A stretch of DNA of 64,000 nt from Acorus gramineus (lineage: Eukaryota > Streptophyta > Magnoliopsida > Acorales > Acoraceae). The notes under the pieces are model-generated. The model was not told the origin of the DNA. It ran no database searches and was given only the letters and a program-made list of their open reading frames with translations. Both the position numbers and the translations under genes were made by a program. Location: the NCBI GenBank assembly GCA_030737835.1, contig CM060847.1:7278584-7342583 (forward strand). The letters are read 5' to 3'. Below, in pieces: positions 1 to 13,258 of the stretch; positions within the stretch are counted from its first letter, which is position 1, and the number at the start of each line of letters is the position of its first letter.

Positions 1-2608
1 TGATGCTTACTTTTGGGTGAACGATTGAACTGTGAACGTATTGACATGGTAATCACCAAATTGATGGCAGACATAAAATCAAAATGCAAGATTGAACCAA
101 ATGAGTATCTCCTAAAAACTATCCTTGGAGGCTCCAGATCTATTTCTGAATCAGAAGCATGCGTCTCTCAGTTTATTCTATACAACGGTTACTTTGGTAG
201 AGGTGGATGTTGTGGGGTGGAAAGATGTCGAAATTTCTCAGTCACTCATGAAGTACGTGAAAGTATGACTGGATTGCTTCGTGATCTAATACTGGAGGCA
301 ATTGCTGAACTTGTCGATGAAAGTGCGGACAGAAACCCATTAATTCTTGTTCTCGATGCTGATGTGCAGGTGGCTTTTTGACTTCTTTTCTGCTTATTAT
401 ATACCATAGAACCCATAGATCCTGGGTAATTATTTTGAGTTTTCAATCTGATGGGACATATTCTCGAATCCATTTTATGTCATAAAATGTCTCTGGTCTG
501 TGTATTATTTTTGTTTTTAAGAAATTATGAATTAGGCCATGTTTTGTTTTTCAAATATTTTTATTATTCAAAACCAGATAATGTTCCTTAGTGGAATGTA
601 AATTATTGTCCTCATGGAGCAATTTTTAGAAGATTGCAGTTAAAAATATAAAATATGTTTCTATAAACAAGATAAAGTAGGAGATGTGTCTTTTCACCTA
701 TAGAATTTTTTAACTATAATTTTAAACAGGTATAAGTGATGCAGTGCTGACATTATGAGTAGTATCATATTCTTTTGAAGTTGAGAATGTGTGTTATAGT
801 ATCATATACCCTTTTCCTACCCATTGCTGCTTTGTATTGATGCCATTGAATGGGAATTTGACTTTTCATTTGATTAGTACAGATGCTTCCATGGGAAAAT
901 TTACCAGTGTTGCGGAAATGGGAAGTTTATCGCATGCCATCACTTGCTAGTGTCATTACTACACTTGGCAAAAGCTTACTGGAAGAACCAATTGATGTTT
1001 GTGGCGTTCCTTTTCCGTCCATAGATCCTTCGGATGCATATTATGTGCTGAATCCCAGTGGTGATCTTAGTACAACTCAAGTGGAATTTGAGGAATGGTT
1101 TAGGGAAAAGAAGTGGGAGGTAATTCTTCTATTGTTAAAAGAGTAAAATGCATTTTTTGGGAAACATTCTGTGTAGCTATTTGCCTAGATGGATATAAAA
1201 TTATATAGTGACTTTTATTGTAAATCATCTCATCCAAAGGAGCCTTTCCAATTGGCTCTATGCCCAAAATCGCTGAATGAATTTTGAATCCCTAATAGAC
1301 TGTAAGATCTCACAGAATAATCATGTGCATAATTTTTATAATAGAAATATAGAATGTAATTATGGAAAAATTTTCTGAGGTTTCATGTGATTGAAATTCT
1401 TCTTTTGTTGAATATGTGAAGAGAGCCACTGTTGTAAAATGCAAGTAAAATTGGGTCACATAACTAAGCCTTTTGAGTTAGACTTGGAATTTCAGAATTC
1501 CAATTCTCCTGCATAAAATACTCTCTTGATCTATTTTCATTTAAGAGAAATTGTAGTAAGTATGTTCTTCCTTTGTGTTCCAATTTCATTGGAACTTGTG
1601 CTTTACACAAGTTGCATATTGGTTAGAGTGAAATGAATTAGCCTTCTTTGAAATCTGTTGAACACTCGTGAGAGAACTTTGGCACTCATTCTGCAAAATT
1701 AACTTCCATGATCTCACTTATATAATTAATTTTGTGAGAACTTTGGGATTCTTTTTGGGCCTCTCAATTTGGAACTTCTATGATTTCACACAGACTACGC
1801 TAAATCTTTTTATGTTACTTTTATGCCACATCAATCATTTATGTTCACACATGATCACATGTATTGTAGATTCAAATGACATTGTCTCTGAAAACAGGGG
1901 AAGGCTGGGAATGCTCCTACAGCTGAAGAATTGGTTTCGGCCCTTCAGAATCACGACCTTTTTGTATATTTTGGTCATGGAAATGGTATATTTAATGCGT
2001 GACGCCCATTCATGATATGAATATGCACTAATATGTTTGTGATGATTATTTGCTCATATAAAGAGTGCTTCTGTGAGTTCTTTTAATTTGATATTTTTAC
2101 AAATGATTCAGGTAGTCAATACATAACCGGGAACGAAATCCAGAAACTGAATCGCTGTTCAGCAACCCTTCTGATGGGTTGCAGCAGTGGATCCCTTCAG
2201 CTCAAGGGCTCATATGCCCCACGAGGCGCTCCACTCTCCTATCTGTTTGCTGGATCACCTGCTGTAATCGCAAATCTATGGGATGTGACGGACAAGGACA
2301 TCAACCGATTCAGCAAGGTCATTCTCAACACATGGCTACGGGAAGAATCCAATCCCCAAACTTGCCGCACTGCTTGCCACTCTTCCACGAACAGAAGCAA
2401 TGTAAACACCAGGAGAAAAGCCACTAGGGGTAAGAAATTGCAGGAGAATGCTCCCGTGACAGTGACTAAATGCGAGAAATGTAGGAAGGAAATGAGGGTC
2501 ACATCATTCATGAGCCAAGCAAGAGATGCTTGCAAACTTCCACTGTTGATCGGAGCAGCTCCTGTTTGTTATGGTGTGCCTACAGTTATAAAGAGAAAGG
2601 ATTCATGA
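1..2608 (+). CDS. ESP1: Separase (peptidase C50), C-terminal catalytic part, copy 1; 5' end outside window
   Basis: Separase is the caspase-like cysteine protease that cleaves cohesin at anaphase. Exons seen: 1-369, 883-1119, 1898-1985 and 2112-2608, with GT-AG borders and consistent phase (1191 nt). The product matches the plant separase C-terminus: the segment starting [20 protein letters not shown], then the catalytic His in YFGHGNG (His codon 1976-1978), then the catalytic Cys in LMGCSSGS (Cys codon 2180-2182), then APVCYGVPT near the end. Both catalytic residues are intact. The gene runs tail-to-tail with the helicase gene that follows. A nearly identical copy lies at 29571-34513. In the exon frame, bases 1-3 read TGA where copy 2 has AGA. 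That is one base at the window edge, so it may be a mutation or a breakpoint. Family call is very secure; whether this copy is full length cannot be seen. Confidence 0.93.
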
Positions 2609-3628
2609 TATTGGTTGATACTGTTCTCCAAACATTATTTGGCACAGTATATGAGCAATAACTATTACAATCCGCAATAGAAAAGCCTGCAATTCTTTTC
2701 AACAGTTATTTTTATTTTTGTAGAGGTTTTGTATATGTGACATGAGGCCCTGTATTTTTCACATCAGGTTCCCACCAGTGCAAATTAAATATGAATCAGT
2801 TATTATGTGGATGTCATGTTGAGTGTAATTTGTGTGTATTCTGCTGTTCAACCCCTCAGCGCATTACATTGAACAGATGAGTTATTACTTAATCAGAATA
2901 GTATCTGAAGATTTAAAAATCCAGTAAGCTGTATGATTTTAAATTGTTCCGGGTACAAAAAGAATGGATTCTGATTAGTGAAAAATACTTAGGTACCTTT
3001 ATTCCCTGTTAGGCCTATGGCTTACTCTTGATTTGAGCTCAATATGTCATTCAAATCTGTTTTTTTTAGGGATAACCCACTCAGTCTTCAATCAAGCTTT
3101 GGTGGAACCTTTAATGGGTTATGTGATTCATTATAGCCTATTTATATGAACTTTTATAATTTTTAATTAACTTTAAATATATATTATATTGATTATATTT
3201 TAGTTCATATATTTTTTTAAAAAATAATCTTACGTCTACGTGTCTTGAGAAAATAATAAAATGTATTTTTAATTTGTGAATGCAGCCTACCCTGACACAA
3301 CCTAACATACAACTAGGCAGGGCAGGGCAGTTTTTGCGGATTTTTAATGGGACAGTTCAAGGGTTTTCAAAACCTGACACTGGGTTGGATTAGGTTTGGA
3401 TTATGGCAAACCCAATCCCAAACCGCCCCATTGTCATCCCTAGCCCAATTCATATAATGTATCAATTCAATTTTTTTTTAAAATGTGGTATATATTGTGT
3501 AACAGGTGATATATTATCCTTGAATCAATCAGCAACTATAACGCTGTGTTACATTTCAGCACATCTGGACAATTTACATTGAAAGCAAAACTCCAATACA
3601 GAACAGAGATCTCAATAATCAAGAATTT
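2609..3628. other. Convergent 3' intergenic region with about 0.7 kb not present in unit 2
   Basis: Lies between the separase stop and the helicase stop. Unit 2 has only 324 bp here. The extra DNA of unit 1 (about 2862-3560) is bounded by near-identical octamers, CAGCGCAT and CAGCACAT, so it is either an insertion here or a microhomology deletion in unit 2. Within it, 3290-3450 has dispersed-repeat character (GGCAGGGCAGGGCAG and a CCATTGTCATCCCTA end like the hAT-type MITE at 59309-59946). No gene is seen. Confidence 0.6.
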
Positions 3629-6600
3629 CTAGGAACATCGAAACTTCAACTCATTTTCAAACCTTTGCAACACAAATCGTTCCTGTGGTGTTATAATGCT
3701 TGTGACACAGCAAATCTCACCCGAAAATGGCATCCGGGCTGTCCTTCCAGCACGATGGAGATAATCAGTCGCTGTTCTTGGGAGGTCATAATTATATATG
3801 TGGGTCATTTCTGGCAGGTCGATACCTCTGCCCGCAATGTCAGTGGCCACCAGCAAACAACCTCTCTGTCGGACTTCCTGCAAGACCAGAAACCTAACCC
3901 ATCAGATTTCAAATGCATATTCACCCTCTGAAGAAAAGCAAAATGGAATTCTAGGGAATGGGGATTCAATAATCCCCTTGAGCATGGAATATTCATGCTG
4001 GATGTAGCAGATTAACATCAAATCCATGAAGTACAGCATTAGAGATTCTCAATTATATCAAGCAATAGCAGTTCTGTCCCACGTGCCATCCAATATTCAA
4101 GATATTGAAAACATCGTGAAATCAGAGTGCCAATTTGAAAACAAGTAAAACAACTGTGGCTGACCATAAGTGCAATCCTTGTAGTAACTAGTAAGCGAAT
4201 AGGGACATGCCTCAGGTAAACCTTGATCTAGAACATATCCAAGATGCGAAGCTACAGTCAACGGTGGTCTTAAAAAAGAGTGCATTTGAGAACATAAAGG
4301 CACATTTGAGACCAGCCTCCATTTATCTTTTATGTAGCCATAAGAAGGGAAGGAAACAGACTTATGCAGTGATCTCCAAGGCAACAGCTGTTTTTAGCAT
4401 TACTTTGAAAATATTTCAGTTTATATTCATCCAAGTAACCAAAAAATATCAGATGAATACTCCAAGGAATAATCCATTCACATCCAAACAAGACCTAAAA
4501 TCAATTGGATCATATATATTTCTCATCAGGCATGTTAACAAAACTTACCAAGAGTGCATTCACTCGTGCATTGAAATTCATGTCATCCTCCAATAGAAGG
4601 ACATCCAAGTGTCCAACGTATGACGTTTTCAGAAACTCTATTACACGTGTTGCAGAAGGGGGATCACCAGCCCTTTTTGAGAGCTCAGACTATGCCGGAA
4701 AAAACAAATGAGTTAGAAAAGTGAAATAGAAAAGTACAGAGAATGCTAGGAGTTAATATCACGGGATATATCATGATGGGGATTCATATACTTAAATGTG
4801 CTTTAATTTGCACTAAATATAATAAGTGCTGAAGATCTGATGATCTCATGTGTATTTCAACATCAGAATGATCAATATGAAATACAAAATGAACACCACT
4901 AAGCTTTCAAATTATAAATTCTTATTTGAGCAGTGTAAAACTGGGTTTATAATTCACACCAAATTTTCTTTTTTGAAGAATGGTGCTCCCAGGACTTGAT
5001 CTCTTAACCTCTTTCAGAGAGGTGGGAGGTGCTTACCGACTTAACTAAAGCTCAGTTCGCTATAATTCACACCAGATTGCCATCAAGAAAAGAAAAAAAA
5101 AATCATCATTCTCCATGATGGAAGCAATTTTGCAAAGGATGTGGTTCAGACATCAACAGGATGAATGCTTGACCAGAAGTTATAAACAACAACAAAATAT
5201 TGCACCTGGTTTGGAAATTGGACCGGATTGAAAATCAACCATCAGTCCATCACGATTCATTGAAATTATATAACCAAGGAAAAGTGTATGTAGATAAAGA
5301 TAACTAGCATCATAATTCAGAAACCATTTCAGATAAATATTTTAATCATATGTCCCGAATTCAAACTAATAAGTTTGTTTATTTGAAGTCTGAAAAGTAA
5401 AACATCTAACATGGACTAAACATGGTTATCCAATAAAATGGTCATCATCTCCATTCAGAATTTTGCAAAGTGAAACTGAAGCATTTACAACTGAATTTGG
5501 GTGGGAGTCAGGATTCTGTCTCCACTAGTTAACAGGTGCCTCATCAAATAAAAATATGAAAAAAGTATAAATGAACTCTCAAACTGAAGCTTATCAATAA
5601 CACTAATGATAATGGAAGTAAACAAAGATGTGAACATTAACCTGATCATTAACAAAAATTATTGCTGATTTAGGTGCATCCATTTGCAGCAAGGATAGCA
5701 AAACATGCAGCTTTTCATGTTTATCACAACTCTGCAAGAAATAAATGAAACATGACAAGCAGTATACAAAATTAAAAGCATGATAAAAAATAATAATATC
5801 TCGGAAAATTCATTTTGAAAGGTTTGAAGTATTAACCACAGTATGTTAACATTGCATATAGAGACAAAACTAGAAAAGAAAATAACTTAAATTCAATGAC
5901 AGTACCATTGCGTATTTAATAACTGAGACCATCACAAGTGAGTCTGGCTTACCATAATTTTGTGATGTAGGCACGAAGGCATAGTCTCAATTGGATTCAC
6001 ACGGATATGTACAACGTCATTCTGTTTCAACAAATGTATGGATATGAAAATTTGCTGTGAATGTTATAGTTATATGACTAAACAAAATTTTATTGGCAAA
6101 CCTTGGTCCACTTCTGCTGAACACAGTCATAAAGGAAGCGTCTGTGCTGTGGAATAGATGCACTAGCGAAAACTGTCTGACGGTTACTGATTGTGGAGTA
6201 TTGTGTCAGTATCTTTCGGAGAGGATAAGATTGCTCGGACGAGTTGAACATGAAGTCAACCTATCAAGCAGAAATTTCTAACTGTGGGATTGAACAGAAA
6301 AATAAATTGAAACTGTGTTCTGTAGATAATTCTGGTTGTAAAATATTTAATAAGGTAATGGACTCACCAGTTAGAACACAAATCAATGGTGAAGCATATA
6401 ACAAATAAAAGTATGCGGCTTAAATGTGAGAACAAAATCACTTTTACAAACTGGAAAATTCATTGATAATGGATCCAATACAGTAAGCTAGAAATTGACG
6501 GAAAATTAAAGGCATGTATTAAGATCTGCAGAAAAAAAATATTCCTACTTTTTTCATTCACATCACTGATGAGCAGGATGAATCCCTGTTTGGATAGGGT

Positions 6601-9600
6601 ATTAGCAGTGGTATAACATGGAATAGCCTGGTATAAGCCAAATTTGTGTGTTTGGCTTGATGGTATAGCCCAGTATCTGGAACCCGGAATAAGGTGGAAT
6701 AGAGGGGCATCCGGATTCCACCGTCCCCATGGTATTAGCTTATTCAAACCATAATAATAAGTGGGCCCTGCGTGTTTTTTTTTTCCTTTTCATTTCTTGC
6801 CCGTGTGCTTGCATTTATTAACTTGTGATGGATTGCAGAGGGAGGTTTGGTCTGTTTGGATTGCAGAGGGCGACTGTGCGGCGGTTGAGGGTGGAGGTGG
6901 TGGTGGCATTTCGTGGCGGTGGTGGTGGTTGAACTATTCGTGGTGGTTCTTGGGGTGGGGGTAGTGTCTGTGATGGTGGAGATGGTGGTTCATGCGGTCG
7001 CAGTGGTTTGATGGTTGTGGTGGTGCAATCACGGTGGTGGTGGTGGTGCAGTCATCAGTGGAGGTGGCGGGTGTTCAAGACACTGGTGGAGCCGTGGAGG
7101 GGGGTATGTTCATGGTAGATATATGGTGTGTCACATGTGGTGGTGATGAGTCTGGTGACTGAACAGTGCAAATGGAAGGTGGTGGTGGTGACAGGTGAAT
7201 AGTAATTGGAAGGGGAAAAATGTTATTTTAAAAATTATAACCACTTATCCCTATTTCATTGACATTTTTTTATCAAATTCAACCAAACAACAAAACTTAT
7301 TATTACATTTTCCAGAGAGAAAACACAACCAAACAGAAAATCACTTATTCCATTGATAAAGTTATTTAAACTTGGAATAGGCATAAATCCCAGAATAAAT
7401 TATGTCTCTATCCAAAGGGGCAGTTTCCAAAACATGACTACATCTCTGTCAAAAGAAAATAGGACATGGAAGCCATTCATGGGAGAGATAAAAAACTCAG
7501 TGGGCAAGAAATAAATATTTGGATATAGATATCAACAATACTCCACAAGAACAACAATATATGTCAGCATGGTGGCATTAAAAAAGAAACACATCCTTTA
7601 AAGTGCAAAGAGGAAGATAATATCCCATTTACCTCATCAATTATCAACACCTGCACTGTTTCAAGTTTAAGAAACTGTTTCTCAAGCATCCGGCACAAGC
7701 TTCCTACAGTGGCAACCACCAATTGTGGGGGTTCCGCCTGCAAAAGAGGATTTTGGTCAAACATGACAGGTTTACCCAATCATAGTTTTTCCAACAAATA
7801 GAATGCCCCAAACATGAGGTTCTGAAATATAATAATAAAAAAACCTGCCTAAATGAGATATCTTTCTTCAAAAAATGGAGAAAGAAACATAACTATAAAT
7901 AAAGTATTTGACGAACCACCATTCTCAACTTTTGTAGCATCATGCTAATGGAAGTGTAGAAGTCCTGAATAATTTGAGAAACACCTTTAGCCAGCTTTTA
8001 TGCCTTTTCAACATCCCTCCATCTAGTAGGGCCATAACAGTAAATGGCCTATGAGTCATCCCACGTTCCGCAGGCTCTGCAGCCAGCATCCTTGCAACTT
8101 TCGCAACCTAGTCAAATTTCAAGATAAACCAAAGTTAACATGTAATAAGAGGCGGGATTGTCCCATCATGTACAAGAAACATTTAACTATAATCTTACTT
8201 GCATGCCAAGTTCCCTAGTGGGCACTATTATTAGCGCCTGGACAGCTAATCTTTGAACGTCTACGATAGAGAACACTAACAATAGGTATGCCAGTGTTTT
8301 CCCTGAACCTGTCTAGAAGATAACATAAACTAGTGTTAGCCTTTACAATAACAAATGCACTACAAAAACCAACATATATCATACCGATGATAAATTAGAA
8401 GGTGTGAGTAAATTGCGATTTCTGTTCGTGTGAATGACATCTCCTTCAATCAAAAAGTTATAAACAAAGTTTTTTTAGCACAACAGAAAAACTACTTTTC
8501 TTTAATGATACACTGCCTTCAGTAATAGATTTACACAGAAAATTCAATAATGCAACTATCTTTGAATTACTTATCAATGGAATGAACCCACCAACTCATT
8601 CGAAAGAATTCATTCGCTACCATATTTTTTGAATAAAATAAGAGAGAACAATATAGAGAGTGCCAAAACAATATAGCACGACGAAAGAGAATTTTGGGTC
8701 TGCAACATGAAGATTTGTGAAAAGAATGAACTGTTTATTCCTTATTAGCAGCAATGAATTCATGAACATATACAAATGGATTGTGAAATTTCTTTTTAGT
8801 TGCGACCCGAACCAGATTTGTGATAGATGACATTAAGGATAGTGAATTGCATTTATGGAACCAGCACCTATCATCTTCTGATAAAATTAGCATTTTTGTT
8901 TTGGAAGAAACACAAATCATCCACATTTTCCTTGTGCATAATTGAATGATAGATTGTTAAGGATGCTGTTATCACTTATTACAGTAAATGTCATACAACA
9001 CAACAGCCACCCATCACCATTATGATTTCAAGAAATTTAAAGCTTGCGTGTATACAGTATACCAACAAACATTAGGACCAACTCCTAATATGCAATAATA
9101 TAACCAGTTACAAACCCATATACACCCATTAAACCATGAAAACAAAATAATGCACACACCAACATTGAAGTACTTCACTTCAAATTACACCACAAAAACC
9201 AAAAAATGTTCAAGTAAAAGAGCATCTAGAAATCCAAAACAACCTGCGCATGAAGAACGCAATCCCGCCCGGAGAGGAGCACCGGCAGAGACTGCCGTTG
9301 CACATGCGTGGGCCTCACAAACCCAATCTCTTCAACCCTGCATCACAACAAAAGCACAAAAGCCTATCAACAGAGCTTCCTGAACAAATCAAAACCGTCT
9401 CATAAGCTAAAAGAGGACACTCGCCTCCGCAGAACGTGATCGGGGACTCGACCGCCGCAGATTTCTCGGAATGTTGTGGTTGTCGTTTCCGCCGCCGCCG
9501 CCGCCGCCTCTGGAGCTGCTTTGCAACAGAGAGTGATAGGGGATCGATGATGGGCACGGGAAGGAGGAACCTTGAGGGGAACAATGGAGTCCCCATGTCC

Positions 9601-9675
9601 GAATCTAGGGTTTTTATTAAAACCGATCCCCAAATTAGGACGAAAGCAACGTATAGTTTCCATTCTCCTCTTCAA
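3629..9675 (-). CDS. RH58: DEAD-box ATP-dependent RNA helicase, RH58-like (probably chloroplast), copy 1
   Basis: Ten exons on the minus strand, in transcript order: 9675-9425, 9337-9244, 8312-8199, 8107-7985, 7737-7633, 6260-6102, 6021-5953, 5731-5642, 4689-4549, 3877-3629. They total 1395 nt with one open frame (464 aa), about the size of Arabidopsis RH58. Motifs in order: Q-motif region (VRPTHVQRQSLP), Walker A TGSGKT (start of exon 3), PTRELGMQ, MALLDGG, the RH58-type DEVD (split by an intron after DE), FASAS (motif III), IIFV, ATDIAGRGIDLP (motif V) and HRAGRTAR (motif VI). The N-terminus is Ser/Pro/Arg-rich with an Ala run and no acidic start, compatible with a chloroplast transit peptide (inference). 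Intron 1 uses a GC donor. The last codons differ from copy 2 because of a net 14-bp deletion, so the protein ends ELKFRCS. Confidence 0.93.
4975..5065 (-). mobile_element. tRNA-derived SINE-like fragment in helicase intron
   Basis: Read on the minus strand, this stretch has the look of a tRNA head: a box A-like TAGTTAAGTCGG and, about 40 bp on, a box B-like AGATCAAGTCC, followed by CTGGGAGCACC. It sits in the intron between exons 8 and 9 and recurs at the same place in unit 2 (about 36200-36292). It therefore predates the duplication. It is not a functional tRNA gene. Confidence 0.45.
6584..7421. mobile_element. MITE-like element with GGT-rich core in helicase intron
   Basis: The ends are inverted relative to each other: CCCTGTTTGGATAGGG at the left, CTCTATCCAAAGGGGC at the right. 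Such ends are common in non-autonomous plant DNA transposons. The core (about 6870-7190) is a degenerate GGT/GTG microsatellite, which creates spurious poly-Gly/Val reading frames. I could not find a clean target-site duplication. The same element sits in the equivalent intron of unit 2 (37814-38666), so insertion preceded duplication. Confidence 0.6.
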
Positions 9676-11690
9676 CCTTTCTGTGATCTTCTTCGATTAT
9701 AGATGCCTACGGTTATTCTTGAATAAAAGATGGAATAACGGATAGAATATTTAATTCTTTGTTCCAAACAAATCCCAGCCGATTTATATTAGATTATTAG
9801 TCGGAATAAATATAAAAGAAAAATGCATGTAGTCCCCTAAAAATAAATATTATAACATGTGTGCTGTTATACTCAATTTTTTATACAGTCTAAAATATAA
9901 TCTTATATATCTGGTTAAAAATTCAGATAATCATATATCTTGTTAAAATTTTACTTATTCTTATTAAAAATAAGTTCATTCAATTTGAAATAGAGCAATA
10001 TACATTTTTTTATTAAAATATGTGTGGTCTGTATTTTGATTGGTAAAAATGATTAAGTCTAACATTTTCCTTTTCCTTATAATATATGTCATTCCCAATT
10101 TTACCAATCCTGTTTCCTAACATAGTTGTAAATAGCAAATTCTGTTGTTAATTAATAAATTAGAAGTCTACCCTAAAAAGATTTTTTGATGAACCTTATT
10201 ATGACATAAAACAAGAGAGTAAAAAAAACATAAATATATTGGTTTTACATAATTGGAAGTGTTGTATTCTATTCCTAATTTTCGGAAGTGTTGTATATTA
10301 TTTTCAATAAAAGAAAATATTTCAATGAGGTTTAAATAATTGAGAAAATGATAAAAAAATCTCCTAAAAGTGTTGCAGTTCATGGTTGTGTGTGATATTC
10401 ATTTTAGAGAGTATTCAAATTTTTATTCATTTATATCTATATCATGTCATCTTCCAATTTTTTGTATCTTTTATTTAAATCAAATAATATTTTTAACGTA
10501 ACAAAAGAAATAATAAAAAGATTTGATTTACGTCAAGAATTCATAAATTTCTTGAATCCACAAAGAAGATAATAACAAAAATAAATTTTTTTTTATTGAT
10601 TGAAAAAGTTGTCCTCTTTTTATATGACACAAATATTAAATACATACTCATAATAATATCAATTATGTGTATTAAAAATAATAAATACACAATTATAATG
10701 ATAGTTAAAATCTAATAAAAATAAAATATAAGATCCTATAAATTCTAAGTTCATATTTCAGTCATAAAATATGATTATTATGATTTTTAAATAATATATG
10801 ATAAAATCTCATAAAAGTTTATAAAAAAATTAATTACGGATCATCCAGGTCATGCCCTCGTTATTATTTTTAGTCCCCAACGCTTTTGAAGATATTTTTT
10901 TGTTCCTTAGACCCTAGTTAGTAAAGACATTTTTTTATGGGTCCTTCCATCCCCCTTTCTTTTCCTTTTTACCTTTGTCTTCTCTTTTTGTTTGTGCCTC
11001 CCTCTTCCACACAAACTAGATTAGTGAAGATAAAACAATATTGATTTTGAAACTGATTGTTAACTGTTATTGTACATAGATGTAACATATTAAAATCTAA
11101 TCTAAATATAAAGATGTGTTTCAACTATGAAAATATTGATTGCAAAAAAGATTAACAATGTACATTACTTATAACAATGTATATAAAAAAATGTTAACAA
11201 TATACATGAAATAATCATGATAGGGGTATTTTTGGTATCACATATGAAAAGACTAATGGCATCATATTAAAATGACATAAATATAATTTTTTATTGCCTT
11301 AGAAACTAAAAAAAATTAAAAAATTTCAGGGATCTAAAAATAATAGATGAGTAATCAGAGGGATCCCGAATTAATGTTTTCAAAGTTTAATTTGATGGCT
11401 AATTGAAATCAATTATTTATGCAATAATTTGTTTCTAAATTTGTCTTACATTTTGTTTTTCCAAATATATTATGCTGAGGAGAATATATCCAATTATTAT
11501 ATAAATCCTCTAGAGATATCTTTTAAAATCTCGTTTTAAATTTTAACCTTAATGCATAATCTTTTTTAATATTTTGTTTCCTAATAAATTTGTTAAACAA
11601 TATTCATATACTAATCAAATTTTCTATATATTTCAAAACCTTACACTAATTTTTGCATCCTTTTTTTATTTGAAGAAGAAGAAAGAAAAA
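9676..11690. other. Divergent 2-kb region between helicase and linker-histone-like gene
   Basis: AT-rich DNA between two head-to-head starts (helicase ATG at 9675 minus, histone-like ATG at 11691 plus), so both promoters must lie here. Unit 3 has a co-linear counterpart of almost the same length (50166-52182); unit 2 has a longer, rearranged one (40653-43776). Near the helicase, 9713-9775 looks like a MITE remnant (TTGAATAAAAGATGGAATAA, then CCAAACAAATCCC). The histone-like leader has a purine run, GAAGAAGAAGAAAG, just before its ATG. No further gene is visible. Confidence 0.6.
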
Positions 11691-13258
11691 ATGTCCTCTC
11701 CTAGTCCTCCTCCTCCTCCACCAATGAATAGCCTTCTGAGGCGGCACTTCAAAAGCGGTGACACCTCTGCTGGTCTTACTTATGAAGAGGTGCTTCTTGT
11801 AGATTTTCCAAAAAAAATTATTTTGATTATTTTTTTTTAGATAATGTTACGTCCAGTCTTATTTTCGGTCTCAATTTCAGTCTACATGTGTTTTAAATTT
11901 TTTTAAAATAGTATACTTCATCTAATGAGGTATATGCTTTTGTAAAAAATAAAGCATATACTCCAATAAATTACATGGATGTATTTATAGAAAATTTAAA
12001 AAAATTCTTTCGAAACATATGCTTTGTTAACATAAACATATGCATCGTTAATTTTCTATCGACACGGAATTGGGGCTGGAAACGGATTTAGATATAACAG
12101 CACCCTCTTTTTGGTTGACTAATATTAATTTTATATTTATGGAATCAGGTGATGGTGGAAGCAATGATTGCACTTAACGCTAATATGTTCAGCGAGAAGT
12201 TACTCTCCTCTTACATTGAAACCCATTATGACGGGCTCCCTGAGGACCACCAAATCCTCCTCCGACGATACCTCCAAAAGCTTGTCGAAGAGCAATGCCT
12301 CGCCATTAATTACGAGATGCGTTATTCTATCACCAAATCGATGGAAGAGACGGAATGGCCCAAGAAATCTGATGAGGGCCTCAGCACATTCAGTCCTCAC
12401 CATCAGACAAAGATTTATAATGCTCCTCCCACCAATGACAATGGAACTGATGATGAAGTTGAGGGGGAGGAGATTGTATATCAGCCAAAGAATTGGAAGG
12501 CTAATTTTCAACACAAGAAATTTGATCATGGCCTCGGCACCTCTAGTCATCAGCATCAGAAAGAGATTAATGTTCCTCCCACCAATGGCAATGGAACTGA
12601 TGATATGGTTGAGGGGGAGGAGATTGTATATCAGCCAAAGAAGGCTAATTTTCAGCCCAAGAAATCTGATTATGGCCTCGGCACCTCCAGTCCTCAGCAT
12701 CAAAAAGAGATTTATAATGCTTCTCCCACCAATGACAATGGAACTGATGATGAGGTTGAGGGGGAGGAGATTGTATATCAGCCAAAGAATTGGAAGGCCA
12801 ATTTTCAACCCAAGAAATTTGATTATGGCCTCGGCACCTCCAGTCCTCAACATCAGAAAGAGATTAATGCTCTTCCCACCAATGGCAATGGAACTGATGA
12901 GGTTGAGGGGGAGGAGATTGTATATCAGCCAAAGAAGGCTAATTTTCAGCCCAAAAAATTTGATTATGGCCTCGGCACCTCTAGTCCTCAGCATCAAAAA
13001 GAGATTTATAATGCTCCTCCCACCAATGGCAATGGAACTGATGATAAGGTTGAGGGGGAGGAGATTGTATATCAGCCAAAGAATTGGAAGGCCAATTTTC
13101 AACCCAAGAAATTTGATTATGGCCTCGGCACCGCCAGTCCTCAACATCAGAAAGAGATTAATGCTCTTCCCACCAATGGCAATGGAACTGATGAGGTTGA
13201 AGGGGAGGAAATTGTATATCAGCCAAAGGTTTACAATTTTCAGCCCAAGAATAATTAA
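11691..13258 (+). CDS. Linker-histone-like winged-helix protein with six EVEGEEIVY repeats (gene A)
   Basis: Two exons, 11691-11789 and 12149-13258, giving 402 aa. Exon 1 encodes a Pro-rich leader and ends TYEE; exon 2 opens VMVEAMIAL. Together they form the start of an H15 (histone H1/H5 globular) domain, about residues 29-98: TYEEVMVEAMIAL, SYIETHYDGLP, then LRRYLQKLVEEQCLAI. This matches the H1 pattern of helix, Y-I-E-x-x-Y-x-x-LP, helix and L-x-K-x-V. The rest is six tandem units of about 47-52 aa. Each has the order DYGLGTSSPQHQKEI, PTNGNGTD, EVEGEEIVYQPK and NWKANFQPKK, and the last ends VYNFQPKNN. The tail is acidic to neutral, not lysine-rich, so this is not a canonical H1. It is likely nuclear and DNA- or nucleosome-binding (inference). 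The exact function is unknown to me. Confidence 0.85.
11838..12110. mobile_element. MITE in intron 1 of gene A
   Basis: The intron is 359 bp here but only 86 bp in the related gene B (43879-43964). The additional DNA lies between GATTATTTTT and TTTGGTTGACTAATATT. Its ends are imperfect inverted repeats (TGTTACGTCCAG at left; TGTTATATCTAAATCC when the right end is reverse-complemented). A sister copy is in gene C (about 52330-52602). Related sequence is found inside the repeat arms at about 19330-19590 and 26280-26520, at about 27710-27860, and from about 63914 to the window end. Confidence 0.6.
12370..13240 (+). repeat. Six-unit coding minisatellite of gene A
   Basis: About 141-156 bp per unit, in frame. 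Two alternating unit types are visible: one with NWKANFQ after the motif and IYNA before it, and one with KKANFQ after it and INA or INV before it. The alternation implies amplification by two-unit steps or unequal exchange. All six units keep VEGEEIVYQPK. Confidence 0.85.

Noticed and set aside
4975..5065. Possible tRNA gene
   Set aside because: Box A and B are present only approximately and no cloverleaf can be drawn; it fits a SINE head.
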